64,000 nt of DNA from Prosopocoilus inquinatus (taxonomy: Eukaryota; Arthropoda; Insecta; Coleoptera; Lucanidae): the NCBI GenBank assembly GCA_036172665.1, contig JAYKNF010000016.1, forward strand, positions 1,178,001 through 1,242,000, given 5' to 3'. Numbering within the stretch: the stretch's first letter is position 1; each line of letters opens with the position of its first letter. Positions 10,190 through 23,000 of this stretch are shown here, in pieces. Position numbers and translations under genes: made by a program. The notes under the pieces are model-generated. The model ran no database searches. It had not been told where the DNA came from and worked only from the letters and a program-made list of their open reading frames with translations.

Positions 10190-12200
10190 GTTCTCGGTCG
10201 CAGCAGAAGCTGGAAATAGTTTTGAACGAAATAACAAGTGTTAGCGTTGTTCCTGTGATGTATCTAATCGACCCTTACTTATCTATCTTGTTATTTGACG
10301 TTACGATGGACTCCAGTAACTCCGATGTGAGATACGAAGTTCTCGGACGCAGCAGAAGCTGGAAATAGTTTAGAACGAAATAACACGTATTATCGTTGTT
10401 CCTGTGTTGTATCTAATCGATCCTTACTTATCTATCATATTATTTGACGTTACGATGGACTCCAGTAACTTTGATTTGAAGTACGTAGTTCTCGGACGCA
10501 GCAGAAGCTGGAAATAGTTTTGAAAGAAATAACACGTATTAGCGTTGTTCCTGTGTTGTATCTAATCGATCCTTACTTATCTATCTTGTTATTTGACGTT
10601 ACGATGGACTCCAGTAACTTTGATTTGAGATACGAAGTTCTCGGACGCAGCAGAAGCTGGAAATAGTTTTGAACGAAATAACACGTGTTAGCGTTGTTCC
10701 TGTGATGTATCTAAGCGACCCTTACTTATATATCTTGTTATTTGACGTTACGATGGACTCCAGTAACTCCGATGTGAGATACGAAGTTCTCGTATGCAGC
10801 AGAAGCTGGAAATAGTTTAGAACGAAATAACACGTATTAGCGTTGTTCCTGTGTTGTATCTAATCGATCCTTACTTATCTATCATATTATTTGACGTTAC
10901 GATGGACTCCAGTAACTTTGATTTGAAGTACGAAGTTCTCGGACGCAGCAGAAGCTGGAAATAGTTTTGAACGAAATAACACGTATTAGCGTTGTTCCTA
11001 TGATGTATCTAATCGATCCCTACTTATCTATCTTGTTATTTGACGTTACGATGGACTCCAGTAACTCTGATATGAGATACGAAGTTTTCGGACGCAGCAG
11101 AAGCTGGAAATAGTTTTGAACGAAACAACACGAATTAGCGTTGTTCCTGTGTCGTATCTAATCGATCCTTACTTATCTATAATATTATTTGACGTTACGA
11201 TGGACTCCAGTAACTTTGATTTGAAGTACGAAGTTCTCGGACGCAGCAGAAGCTGGAAATAGTTTTGAACGAAATAACACGTATTAGCGTTGTTCCTGTT
11301 ATGTATCTAAGCGACCCTTACTTATATATCTTGTTATTTGACGTTACGATGGACTCCAGTAACTCCGATGTGAGATACGAAGTTCTCGTATGCAGCAGAA
11401 GCTGGAAATAGTTTAGAACGAAATAACACGTATTAGCGTTGTTCCTGTGTTGTATCTAATCGATCCTTACTTATCTATCATATTATTTGACGTTACGATG
11501 GACTCCAGTAACTTTGATTTGAAGTACGAAGTTCTCGGACGCAGCAGAAGCTGGAAATAGTTTTGAACGAAATAACACGTATTAGCGTCGTTCCTGTGAT
11601 GTATCTAATCGATCTTTATTTATCTATCCTGTTATTTGACGTTACGATGGGCTCCAGTAACTTTGATTTGAGATACGAAGTTCTCGGACGCAGCAGAAGC
11701 TGGAAATAATTTTGAATGAAATAACACGTATTAGCGTTGTTCCTGTGATGTATCTAATCGATCCTTACTTATTTATCTTGTTATTTGACGTTACGATGGA
11801 CTCCAGTAACTCTGATGTGAGATAAGATGTTTTCGGATTCAGCAGAAGCTTTAAATAGTTTTGAAAGAAACAACACGTATTAGCGTTGTTCCTGTGTTGT
11901 ATCTAAGAGATCCTTACTTATCTATCATATTATTTGACGTTACGATGGACTCCAGTAACTTTGATTTGAAGTACGAAGTTCTCGGACGCAGCAGAAGCTG
12001 GAAATAGTTTTGAACGAAATAACAAGTGTTAGCGTTGTTCCTGTGATGTATCTAATCGACCCTTACTTATCTATCTTGTTATTTGACGTTACGATGGACT
12101 CCAGTAACTCCGATGTGAGATACGAAGTTCTCGGACGCAGCAGAAGCTGGAAATAGTTTAGAACGAAATAACACGTATTAGCATTGTTCCTGTGTTGTAT
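10190..12200. repeat. Recurrent block of about 2 kb, copy 1 (GTATGCAGC / GGATTCAGC marks)
   Basis: The order of marks is CTCGGTCGCAG (10195), AACAAGTGTTAGCG, ATTATCG, GTACGTAGTTCTC, GCGACCC with TATATATCTTG, CTCGTATGCAGC (twice), GATATGAG, ACGAATTAG, GTGTCGTATC with ATAATATTATTTG, TCTTTATTTATC with GATGGGCTCC, then AAGATGTTTTCGGATTCAGC with AAGCTTTAAATAG (11837), TCTAAGAGATCC and AACAAGTG. The same order is found at 23.5-25.5 kb (offset 13314) and 37.2-39.2 kb (offset 27016), and in parts near 30-31, 35, 45-46, 48-50 and 54-56 kb. Confidence 0.85.
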
Positions 12201-12593
12201 CTAATCGATCCTTACTTATCTATCATATTATTTGACGTTACGATGGACTCCAGTAACTTAGATTTGAAGTACGTAGTTCTCGGACGCAGCAGAAGCTGGA
12301 AATAGTTTTGAACGAAATAACACGTATTAGCGTTGTTCCTGTGTTGTATCTAATCGATCCTTACTTATCTATCTTGTTATTTGACGTTACGATGGACTCC
12401 AGTAACTTTGATTTGAGATACGAAGTTCTCGGACGCAGCAGAAGCTGGAAATAGTTTTGAACGAAATAACACGTGTTAGCGTTGTTCCTGTGATGTATCT
12501 AAGCGACCCTTACTTATATACCTTTTTATTTGACGTTACGATGGACTCCAGTAACTCCGATGTGAGATACGAAGTTCTCGGAAGCAGCAGAAG

Positions 12594-12743
12594 CTGGAAA
12601 TAGTTTAGAACGAAATAACACGTATTAGCGTTGTTCCTGTGATGTATCTAATCGATCCCTACTTATCTATCATGGCATAATGACGTTACGATGGACTCCA
12701 GTAACTCTGATGTGAGATACGAAGTTTTCGGACGCAGCAGAAG
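12594..12743. repeat. 150-bp variant monomer (first of 30)
   Basis: TATCATGGCATAATGACG replaces TATCATGTTATTTGACG. Seven bases (GCATAAT) stand where six (TTATTT) are usual, so the unit is 150 bp. ATGGCATAATG starts at 12672, 13269, 15058, 15804, 21312, 23303, 25539, 25987, 26584, 27181, 31202, 35965, 39688, 39987, 42819, 43171, 45258, 48090, 50326, 50774, 51371, 51967, 53905, 56141, 56589, 57186, 57782, 60462, 61059 and 61655. None occurs left of 12.6 kb. The multi-base change is unlikely to arise twice, so all are probably descended from one event. Confidence 0.9.
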
Positions 12744-13550
12744 CTGGAAATAGTTTTGAACGAAACAACACGTATTAGCGTTGTTCCTGTGATGTATCTA
12801 ATCGATCCTTACTTATCTATCTTGTTATTTGACGTTAGGATGGACTCCAGTAACTTTGATTTGAGATACGAAGTTCTCGGACTCAGCAGAAGCTGGAAAT
12901 AGTTTTGAACGAAATAACACGTGTTAGCGTTGTTCCTGTGATGTATCTAAGCGACCCTTACTTATATACCTTGTTATTTGACGTTACGAAAGACTCCAGT
13001 AACTCCGATGTGAGATACGAAGTTCTCGGACGCAGCAGAAGCTGGAAATAGTTTAGAACGAAATAACACGTATTAGCGTTGTTCCTGTGTTGTATCTAAT
13101 CGATCCTTACTTATCTATCATATTATTTGACGTTACGATGGACTCCAGTAACTTTGATTTGAAGTAGGAAGTTCTCGGACGCAGCAGAAGCTGGAAATAG
13201 TTTTGAACGAAATAACACGTATTAGCGTTGTTCCTGTGATGTATCTAATCGATCCCTACTTATCTATCATGGCATAATGACGTTACGATGGACTCCAGTA
13301 ACTCTGATGTGAGATACGAAGTTTTCGGACGCAGCAGAAGCTGGAAATAGTTTTGAACGAAACAACACGTATTAGCGTTGTTCCTGTGATGTATCTAATC
13401 GATCCTTACTTATCTATCTTGTTATTTGACGTTAGGATGGACTCCAGTAACTTTGATTTGAGATACGAAGTTCTCGGACTCAGCAGAAGCTGGAAATAGT
13501 TTTGAACGAAATAACACGTGTTAGCGTTGTTCCTGTGATGTATCTAATCG
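12660..13550. repeat. Four-monomer tandem duplication (offset 597 bp)
   Basis: The 150-bp variant (12672 and 13269) and the TTAGGATGGACTCC monomer (TAGG at 12836 and 13433) repeat at 597 bp, four monomers plus one base. The same 597-bp step is found at 26584-27181, 50774-51371 and 56589-57186. Other steps between 150-bp variants are 299 bp (39688-39987), 448 bp (25539-25987) and 746 bp (15058-15804), that is two, three and five monomers plus one base. Confidence 0.75.
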
Positions 13551-15349
13551 ACCCTTACTTATCTATCTTGTTATTTGACGTTACGAAGGACTCCAGTAAC
13601 TCCGATGTGAGATACGAAGTTCTCGGACGCAGCAGAAGCTGGAAATAGTTTAGAACGAAATAACACATATTAGCGTTGTTCCTGAGTTGTATCTAATCGA
13701 TCCTTACTTATCTATCATATTATTTGACGTTACGATTGACTCCAGTAACTTTGATATGAAGTACGAAGTTCTCGGACGCAGCAGAAGCTGGAAATAGTTT
13801 TGAACGAAATAACACGTATTAGCGTTGTTCCTGTGATGTATCTAATCGATCTTTACTTATCTATCTTGTTATTTGACGTTACGACGGACTCCAGTAACTT
13901 TGATTTGAGATACGAAGTTCTCGGACGCAGCAGAAGCTGGAAATAGTTTTGAACGAAATAACACGTGTTAGCGTTGTTCCTGTGATGTATCTAATCGACC
14001 CTTACTTATCTATCTTGTTATTTGACGTTACGATGGACTCCAGTAACTCCGATGTGAGATACGAAGTTCTCGGACGCAGCAGAAGCTGGAAATAGTTTAG
14101 AACGAGATAACACGTATCAGCGTTGTTCCTGTGTTGTATCTAATCGATCCTTACTTACCTATCATATTATTTGACGTTACGATGGACTCCAGTAACTTTG
14201 ATTTGAAGTACGAATTTCTCGGACGCAGCAGAAGCTGGAAATAGTTTTGAACGAAATAACACGTATTAGCGTTATTCCTGTTATGTATCTAATCGACCCT
14301 TACTTATCTATCTTGTTATTTGACGTTACGATGGACACCAGTAACTCCGATGTGAGATACGTAGTTTTCGGACGCAGCAGAAGCTGGAAATAGTTTTGAA
14401 CGAAATAACACGTATTAGCGTTGTTCCTGTGTTGTATCTAATCGATCCTTACTTATCTATCATATTATTTGACGTTACGATGGACTCCAGTAACTTTGAT
14501 TTGAGATACGAATTTCTCGGACTCAGCAGAAGCTGGAAATAGTTTTGAACGAAATAACACGTATTAGCGTTGTTCCTGTGATGTATCTAATCGACCCTTA
14601 CTTATCTATCTTGTTATTTGACGTTACGATGGACTCCAGTAACTCCGATGGTAGATACGAAGTTCTCGGACGCAGCAGAAGCTGGAAATAGTTTAGAACG
14701 AAATAACACGTATTAGCGTTGTTCCTGTGTTGTATCTAATCGATCCTTACTTATCTATCTTGTTATTTGACGTTACGATGGACTCCAGTAACTCCGATGT
14801 GAGATACGAAGTTCTCGGACGCAGCAGAAGCTGGAAATAGTTTAGAACGAAATAACACGTATTAGCGTTGTTCCTGTGTTGTATCTAATCGATCCTTACT
14901 TATCTATCATATTATTTGACGTTACGATGGACTCCAGTAACTTTGATTTGAAGTACGAAGTTCTCGGACGCAGCAGAAGCTGGAAATAGTTTTGAACGAA
15001 ATAACACGTATTAGCGTTGTTCCTGTGATGTATCTAATCGATCCCTACTTATCTATCATGGCATAATGACGTTACGATGGACTCCAGTAACTCTGATGTG
15101 AGATACGAAGTTTTCGGACGCAGCAGAAGCTGGAAATAGTTTTGAACGAAACAACACGTATTAGCGTTGTTCCTGTGATGTATCTAATCGATCCTTACTT
15201 ATCTATCTTGTTATTTGACGTTACGATGGACTCCAGTAACTCCGATGTGAGATACGAAGTTCTCGGTCGCAGCAGAAGCTGGAAATAGTTTTGAACGAAA
15301 TAACAAGTGTTAGCGTTGTTCCTGTGATGTATCTAATCGACCCTTACTT

Positions 15350-18240
15350 ATCTATCTTGTTATTTGACGTTAGGATGGACTCCAGTAACTTTGATTTGAG
15401 ATACGAAGTTCTCGGACTCAGCAGAAGCTGGAAATAGTTTTGAACGAAATAACACGTGTTAGCGTTGTTCCTGTGATGTATCTAAGCGACCCTTACTTAT
15501 ATACCTTGTTATTTGACGTTACGATGGACTCCAGTAACTCCGATGTGAGATACGAAGTTCTCGGACGCAGCAGAAGCTGGAAATAGTTTAGAACGAAATA
15601 ACACGTATTAGCGTTGTTCCTGTGTTGTATCTAATCGATCCTTACTTATCTATCATATTATTTGACGTTACGATGGACTCCAGTAACTTTGATTTGAAGT
15701 ACGAAGTTCTCGGACGCAGCAGAAGCTGGAAATAGTTTTGAACGAAATAACACGTATTAGCGTTGTTCCTGTGATGTATCTAATCGATCCCTACTTATCT
15801 ATCATGGCATAATGACGTTACGATGGACTCCAGTAACTCTGATGTGAGATACGAAGTTTTCGGACGCAGCAGAAGCTGGAAATAGTTTTGAACGAAACAA
15901 CACGTATTAGCGTTGTTCCTGTGATGTATCTAATCGATCCTTACTTATCTATCTTGTTATTTGACGTTAGGATGGACTCCAGTAACTTTGATTTGAGATA
16001 CGAAGTTCTCGGACTCAGCAGAAGCTGGAAATAGTTTTGAACGAAATAACATGTGTTAGCGTTGTTCCTGTGATGTATCTAATCGACCCTTACTTATCTA
16101 TCTTGTTATTTGACGTTACGATGGACTCCAGTAACTCCGATGGTAGATACGAAGTTCTCGGACGCAGCAGAAGCTGGAAATAGTTTAGAACGAAATAACA
16201 CGTATTAGCGTTGTTCCTGTGTTGTATCTAATCGATCCTTACTTATCTATCATATTATTTGACGTTACGAAGGACTCCAGTAACTCCGATGTGAGATACG
16301 AAGTTCTCGGACGCAGCAGAAGCTGGAAATAGTTTAGAACGAAATAACACATATTAGCGTTGTTCCTGAGTTGTATCTAATCGATCCTTACTTATCTATC
16401 ATATTATTTGACGTTACGATTGACTCCAGTAACTTTGATATGAAGTACGAAGTTCTCGGACGCAGCAGAAGCTGGAAATAGTTTTGAACGAAATAACACG
16501 TATTAGCGTTGTTCCTGTGATGTATCTAATCGATCTTTACTTATCTATCTTGTTATTTGACGTTACGACGGACTCCAGTAACTTTGATTTGAGATACGAA
16601 GTTCTCGGACGCAGCAGAAGCTGGAAATAGTTTTGAACGAAATAACACGTGTTAGCGTTGTTCCTGTGATGTATCTAATCGACCCTTACTTATCTATCTT
16701 GTTATTTGACGTTACGATGGACTCCAGTAACTCCGATGTGAGATACGAAGTTCTCGGACGCAGCAGAAGCTGGAAATAGTTTAGAACGAGATAACACGTA
16801 TCAGCGTTGTTCCTGTGTTGTATCTAATCGATCCTTACTTACCTATCATATTATTTGACGTTACGATGGACTCCAGTAACTTTGATTTGAAGTACGAATT
16901 TCTCGGACGCAGCAGAAGCTGGAAATAGTTTTGAACGAAATAACACGTATTAGCGTTATTCCTGTTATGTATCTAATCGACCCTTACTTATCTATCTTGT
17001 TATTTGACGTTACGATGGACTCCAGTAACTCTGATGTGAGATACGAAGTTTTCGGACTCAGCAGAAGCTGGAAATAGTTTTGAACGAAACAACACATATT
17101 AGCGTTGTTCCTGTGATGTATCTAATCGATCCTTACTTATCTATCTTGTTATTTGACGTTACGATGGACTCCAGTAACTTTGATTTGAGATACGAAGTTC
17201 TCGGACGCAGCAGAAGCTGGAAATAGTTTTGAACGAAATAACACGTGTTAGCGTTGTTCCTGTGATGTATCTAATCGATCCTTACTTATCTATGTTATTT
17301 GACGTTACGATGGACTCCAGTAACTCTGATGTGAGATACGAAGTTTTCGGACGCAGCAGAAGCTGGAAATAGTTTTGAACGAAACAACACGTATTAGCGT
17401 TGTTCCTGTGATGTATCTAATCGATCCTTACTTATCTATCTTGTTATTTGACGTTACGATGGACTCCAGTAACTCCGATGTGAGATACGAAGTTCTCGGA
17501 CGCAACAGAAGCTGGAAATAGTTTAGAACGAAATAACACGTATTAGCGTTGTTCCTGTGTTGTATCTAATCGATCCTTACTTATCTATCATATTATTTGA
17601 CGTTACGATGGACTCCAGTAACTTTGATTTGAAGTACGAATTTCTCGGACGCAGCAGAAGCTGGAAATAGTTTTGAACGAAATAACACGTATTAGCGTTG
17701 TTCCTGTTATGTATCTAATCGACCCTTACTTATCTATCTTGTTATTTGACGTTACGATGGACTCCAGTAACTCCGATGTGAGATACGAAGTTTTCGGACG
17801 CAGCAGAAGCTGGAAATAGTTTTGAACGAAACAACACGTATTAGCGTTGTTCCTGTGTCGTATCTAATCGATCCATACTTATCTATAATATTATTTGACG
17901 TTACGATGGACTCCAGTAACTTAGATTTGAAGTACGTAGTTCTCGGACGCAGCAGAAGCTGGAAATAGTTTTGAACGAAATAACACGTATTAGCGTTGTT
18001 CCTGTGTTGTATCTAATCGATCCTTACTTATCTATCTTGTTATTTGACGTTACGATGGACTCCAGTAACTTTGATTTGAGATACGAAGTTCTCGGACGCA
18101 GCAGAAGCTGGAAATAGTTTTGAAAGAAATAGCACGTGTTAGCGTTGTTCCTGTGATGTATCTAATCGACCCTTACTTATCTATCTTGTTATTTGACGTT
18201 ACGATGGACTCCAGTAACTCCGATGTGAGATACGAAGTTT
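15350..18240. repeat. 2.9-kb segment copied at 26.73-29.61 kb (offset 11377 bp)
   Basis: Shared marks in order are TTAGGATGG (15371), GCGACCC with TATATACC (15486), ATGGCATAATG (15804), AACATGTG, CGATGGTAGATACG, ACGAAGGACTCC, CTGAGTTGTATC, ACGATTGACTCC, ACGACGGACTCC, GAGATAACACGTATCAG, TTATTCCTGTTATG, the 146-bp monomer and GATCCATACTTATCTATAATA (ATCC at 17871). Differences seen include GCAACAGAAG near 17508, AGCAGATGCTGG near 27546 and GGAAATTG near 28006, each in one copy only. Confidence 0.85.
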
Positions 18241-18845
18241 TCGGACGCAGCAGAAGCTGGAAATAGTTTTGAACGAAACAACACGTATTAGCGTTGTTCC
18301 TGTGATGTATCTAATCGATCCTTACTTATCTATCTTGTTATTTGACGTTACGATATGCTTCAGTAATTTTGATTTGAGATACGAAGTTCTCGGACGCAGC
18401 AGAAGCTGGAAATAGTTTAGAACGAGATAACACGTATCAGCGTTGTTCCTGTGTTGTATCTAATCGATCCTTACTGATCTATCATATTATTTGACGTTAC
18501 GATGGACTCCAGTAACTTTGATTTGAAGTACGAAGTTCTCGGACGCAGCAGAAGCTGGAAATAATTTTGAACGAAATAACACGTATTAGCGTTGTTCCTG
18601 TGATGTATCTAATCCATCCCTACTTATCTGTCATGTTATTTGACGTTACGATGGACTCCAGTAACTCTGATGTGAGATACGAAGTTTTCGGACGCAGCAG
18701 AAGCTGGAAATAGTTTTGAACGAAACAACACGTATTAGCGTTGTTCCTGTGATGTATCTAATCGATCCTTACTTATCTATCTTGTTATTTGACGTTACGA
18801 TATGCTTCAGTAATTTTGATTTGAGATACGAAGTTCTCGGACGCA
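18230..18845. repeat. Three-monomer duplication around ATATGCTTCAG (offset 447 bp)
   Basis: The monomer with ATATGCTTCAGTAATTTTG appears at about 18353 and again at 18800, exactly three monomers apart. The first copy is joined to TAGTTTAGAACGAG, the second to TAGTTTTGAACG as in the 8.8-kb and 30.0-kb copies. The first is therefore the recombinant product that marks the left boundary of the 18.4-20.0 kb segment. Confidence 0.65.
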
Positions 18846-20049
18846 GCAGAAGCTGGAAATAGTTTTGAACGAAATAACACGTGTTAGCGTTGTTCCTGTG
18901 ATGTATCTAATCGACCCTTACTTATATACCTTGTTATTTGACGTTACGATGGACTCCAGTAACTCCGATGTGAGATCCGAAGTTCTCGGACGCAGCAGAA
19001 GCTGGAAATAGTTTTGAACGAAATAACACGTATTAGCGTTGTTCCTGTGATGTATCTTATCGATCCTTACTTATCTATCTTGTTATTTGACGTTACGATG
19101 GACTCCAGTAAATCTGATGTGAGATACGAAGTTTTCGGACGCAGCAGAAGCTGGAAATAGTTTCGAACGAAACAACACGTATTAGCGTTGTTCCTGTGAT
19201 GTATCTAATCGATCCTTACTTATCTATCTTGTTATTTGACGTTACGATGTACTCCAGTAACTTTGATGTGAGATACGAAATTCTCGGACGCAGCAGAAGC
19301 TGGAAATAGTTTCGAACGAAACAACACGTATTAGCGTCGTTCCTGTGATGTGTCTAATCGATCTTTACTTATCCATCCTGTTATTTGACGTTACGATAGA
19401 CTCCAGTAACTCTGATGTGTGATACGAAGTTTTCGGACGCAGCAGAAGCTAGAAAAAGTTTTGAACGAAATAACACGTATTAGCGTTGTTCCTGTGATGT
19501 ATCTAATCGATCCTTACTTATCTATCTTGTTATTTGACGTTACGATGGACTCCAGTATCTCTGATGTGAGATACGATGTTTTCGGACGCAGCAGAAGCTG
19601 GAAATAGTTTTGAACGAAATAACACGTATTAGCGTTGTTCCTGTGATGTATCTAATCGATCCCTACTTATCTATCTTGTTATTTGACGTTACGATGGACT
19701 CCAGTAACTCTGATGTGAGATACGAAGTTTTCCGTCGCAGCAGAAGCTGGAAATAGTTTTGAACGAAACAACACATATTAGCGTTGTTCCTGTGATGTAT
19801 CTAATCGATCCTTACTTATCTATCTTGTTATTTGACGTTACGATGGACTCCAGTAACTTTGATTTGAGATACGAACTTCTGGGACGCAGCAGAAGCTGGA
19901 AATAGTTTTGAACGAAATAACACGTGTTAGCGTTGTTCCTGTGATGTATCTAATCGATCCTTACTTATCTATGTTATTTGACGTTACGATGGACTCCAGT
20001 AACTCTGATGTGAGATACGAAGTTTTCGGACGCAGCAGAAGCTGGAAAT

Positions 20050-23000
20050 AGTTTTGAAAGAAACAACACGTATTAGCGTTGTTCCTGTGTCGTATCTAAT
20101 CGATCCATACTTATCTATAATATTATTTGACGTTACGATGGACTCCAGTAACTTTGATTTGAAGTACGAATTTCTCGGACGCAGCAGAAGCTGGAAATAG
20201 TTTTGAACGAAATAACACGTATTAGCGTTGTTCCTGTTATGTATCTAATCGATCCTTACATATCTATCATGTTATTTGACGTTACGATGGACTCCAGTAA
20301 CTCTGATGTGAGATACGAAGTTTTCGGACGCAGCAGAAGCTGGAAATAGTTTCGAACGAAACAACACGTATTAGCGTTGTTCCTGTGATGTATCTAATCG
20401 ATCCTTACTTATCTATCTTGTTATTTGATGTTACGATGTACTCCAGTAATTTTGATGTGAGATACGAAATTCTCGGACGCAGCAGAAGCTGGAAATAGTT
20501 TCGAACGAAACAACACGTATTAGCGTCGTTCCTGTGATGTATCTAATCGATCTTTATTTATCTATCCTGTTATTTGACGTTACGATGGGCTCCAGTAACT
20601 TTGATTTGAGATACGAAGTTCTCGGACGCAGCAGAAGCTGGAAATAATTTTGAATGAAATAACACGTATTAGCGTTGTTCCTGTGATGTATCTAATCGAT
20701 CCTTACTTATCTATCTTGTTATTTGACGTTACGATGGACTCCAGTAACTCTGATGTGAGATAAGATGTTTTCGGATTCAGCAGAAGCTGGAAATAGTTTT
20801 GAAAGAAACAACACGTATTAGCGTTGTTCCTGTGTTGTATCTAAGAGATCCTTACTTATCTATCATATTATTTGACGTTACGATGGACTCCAGTAACTTT
20901 GATTTGAAGTACGAAGTTCTCGGACGCAGCAGAAGCTGGAAATAGTTTTGAACGAAATAACAAGTGTTAGCGTTGTTCCTGTGATGTATCTAATCGACCC
21001 TTACTTATCTATCTTGTTATTTGACTTTACGATGGACTCCAGTAACTCCGATGTGAGATACGAAGTTCTCGGACGCAGCAGAAGCTGGAAATAGTTTAGA
21101 ACGAAATAACACGTATTAGCGTTGTTCCTGTGTTGTATCTAATCGATCCTTACTTATCTATCATATTATTTGACGTTACGATGGACTCCAGTAACTTAGA
21201 TTTGAAGTACGTAGTTCTCGGACGCAGCAGAAGCTGGAAATAGTTTTGAACGAAATAACACGTATTAGCGTTGTTCCTGTGTTGTATCTAATCGATCCTT
21301 ACTTATCTATCATGGCATAATGACGTTACGATGGACTCCAGTAACTCTGATGTGAGATACAAAGTTTTCGGACGCAGCAGAAGCTAGACTCCAGTAACTC
21401 CGATGTGAGATACGAAGTTCTCGGACGCAGCAGAAGCTGGAAATAGTTTAGAACGAAATAACACGTATTAGCGTTGTTCCTGTGTTGTATCTAATCGATC
21501 CTTACTTATCTATCATATTATTTGACGTTACGATGGACTCCAGTAACTTTGATTTGAAGTACGAAATTCTCGGTCGCAGCAGAAGCTGGAAATAGTTTTG
21601 AACCAAATAACACGTATTAGCGTTGTTCCTGTGATGTATCTAATCGATCCCTACTTATCTATCTTGTTATTTGACGTTAGGATGGACTCCAGTAACTTTG
21701 ATTTGAGATACGAAGTTCTCGGACTCAGCAGAAGCTGGAAATAGTTTTGAACGAAATAACACGTGTTAGCGTTGTTCCTGTGATGTATCTAATCGACCCT
21801 TACTTAACTATCTTGTTATTTGACGTTACGATGGACTCCAGTAACTCCGATGTTAGATACGAAGTTCTCAGACGCAGCAGAAGCTGGAAATAGTTTAGAA
21901 CGAAATAAGACGTATTAGCGTTGTTCCTGTGTTGTATCTAATCGATCCTTACTTATCTATCATATTATTTGACGTTACGAAGGACTCCAGTAACTCCGAT
22001 GTGAGATACGAAGTTCTCGGACGCAGCAGAAGCTGGAAATAGTTTAGAACGAAATAACACATATTAGCGTTGTTCCTGTGTTGTATCTAATCGATCCTTA
22101 CTTATCTATCATATTATTTGACGTTACGATGGACTCCAGTAACTTTGATATGAAGTACGAAGTTCTCGGACGCAGCAGAAGCTGGAAATAGTTTTGAACG
22201 AAATAACACGTATTAGCGTTGTTCCTGTGATGTATCTAATCGATCCTTACTTATCTATCATATTATTTGACGTTACGATGGACTCCAGTATCTTTGATTT
22301 GAAGTACGAAGTTCTCGGACGCAGCAGAAGCTGGAAATAGTTTTGAACGAAATAACACGTATTAGCGTTGTTCCTGTGATGTATCTAATCGATCCTTACT
22401 TATCTATCTTGTTATTTGACGTTACGATGGACTCCAGTAACTCTGATGTGAGATACGAAGTTTTCGGACGCAGCAGAAGCTGGAAATAGTTTCGAACGAA
22501 ACAACACGTATTAGCGTTGTTCATGTGATGTATCTAATCGATCCTTAATTATCTATCTTGTTATTTGACGTTACGATGTACTCCAGTAACTTTGATGTGA
22601 GATACGAAATTCTCGGACGCAGCAGAAGCTGGAAATAGTTTCGAACGAAACAACACGTATTAGCGTCGTTCCTGTGATGTGTCTAATCGATCTTTACTTA
22701 TCTATCCTGTTATTTGACGTTACGATAGACTCCAGTAACTCTGATGTGTGATACGAAGTTTTCGGACGCAGCAGAAGCTAGAAATAGTTTTGAACGAAAT
22801 AACACGTATTAGCGTTGTTCCTGTGATGTATCTAATCGATCCTTACTTATCTATCTTGTTATTTGACGTTACGATGGACTCCGGTAACTCCGATGTGAGA
22901 TACGAAGTTCTCGGACGCAGCAGAAGCTGGAAAAAGTTTAGAACGAAATAACACGTATTAGCGTTGTTCCTGTGTTGTATCTAATCGATCCTTACTTATC

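Noticed and set aside
12672..12685. ATGGCATAATGA as a short start-to-stop gene or target-site scar of an insertion element
   Set aside because: It is a 7-for-6 base replacement inside an otherwise normal monomer. No inserted sequence or inverted ends are present, and the frame from ATG stops after three codons.
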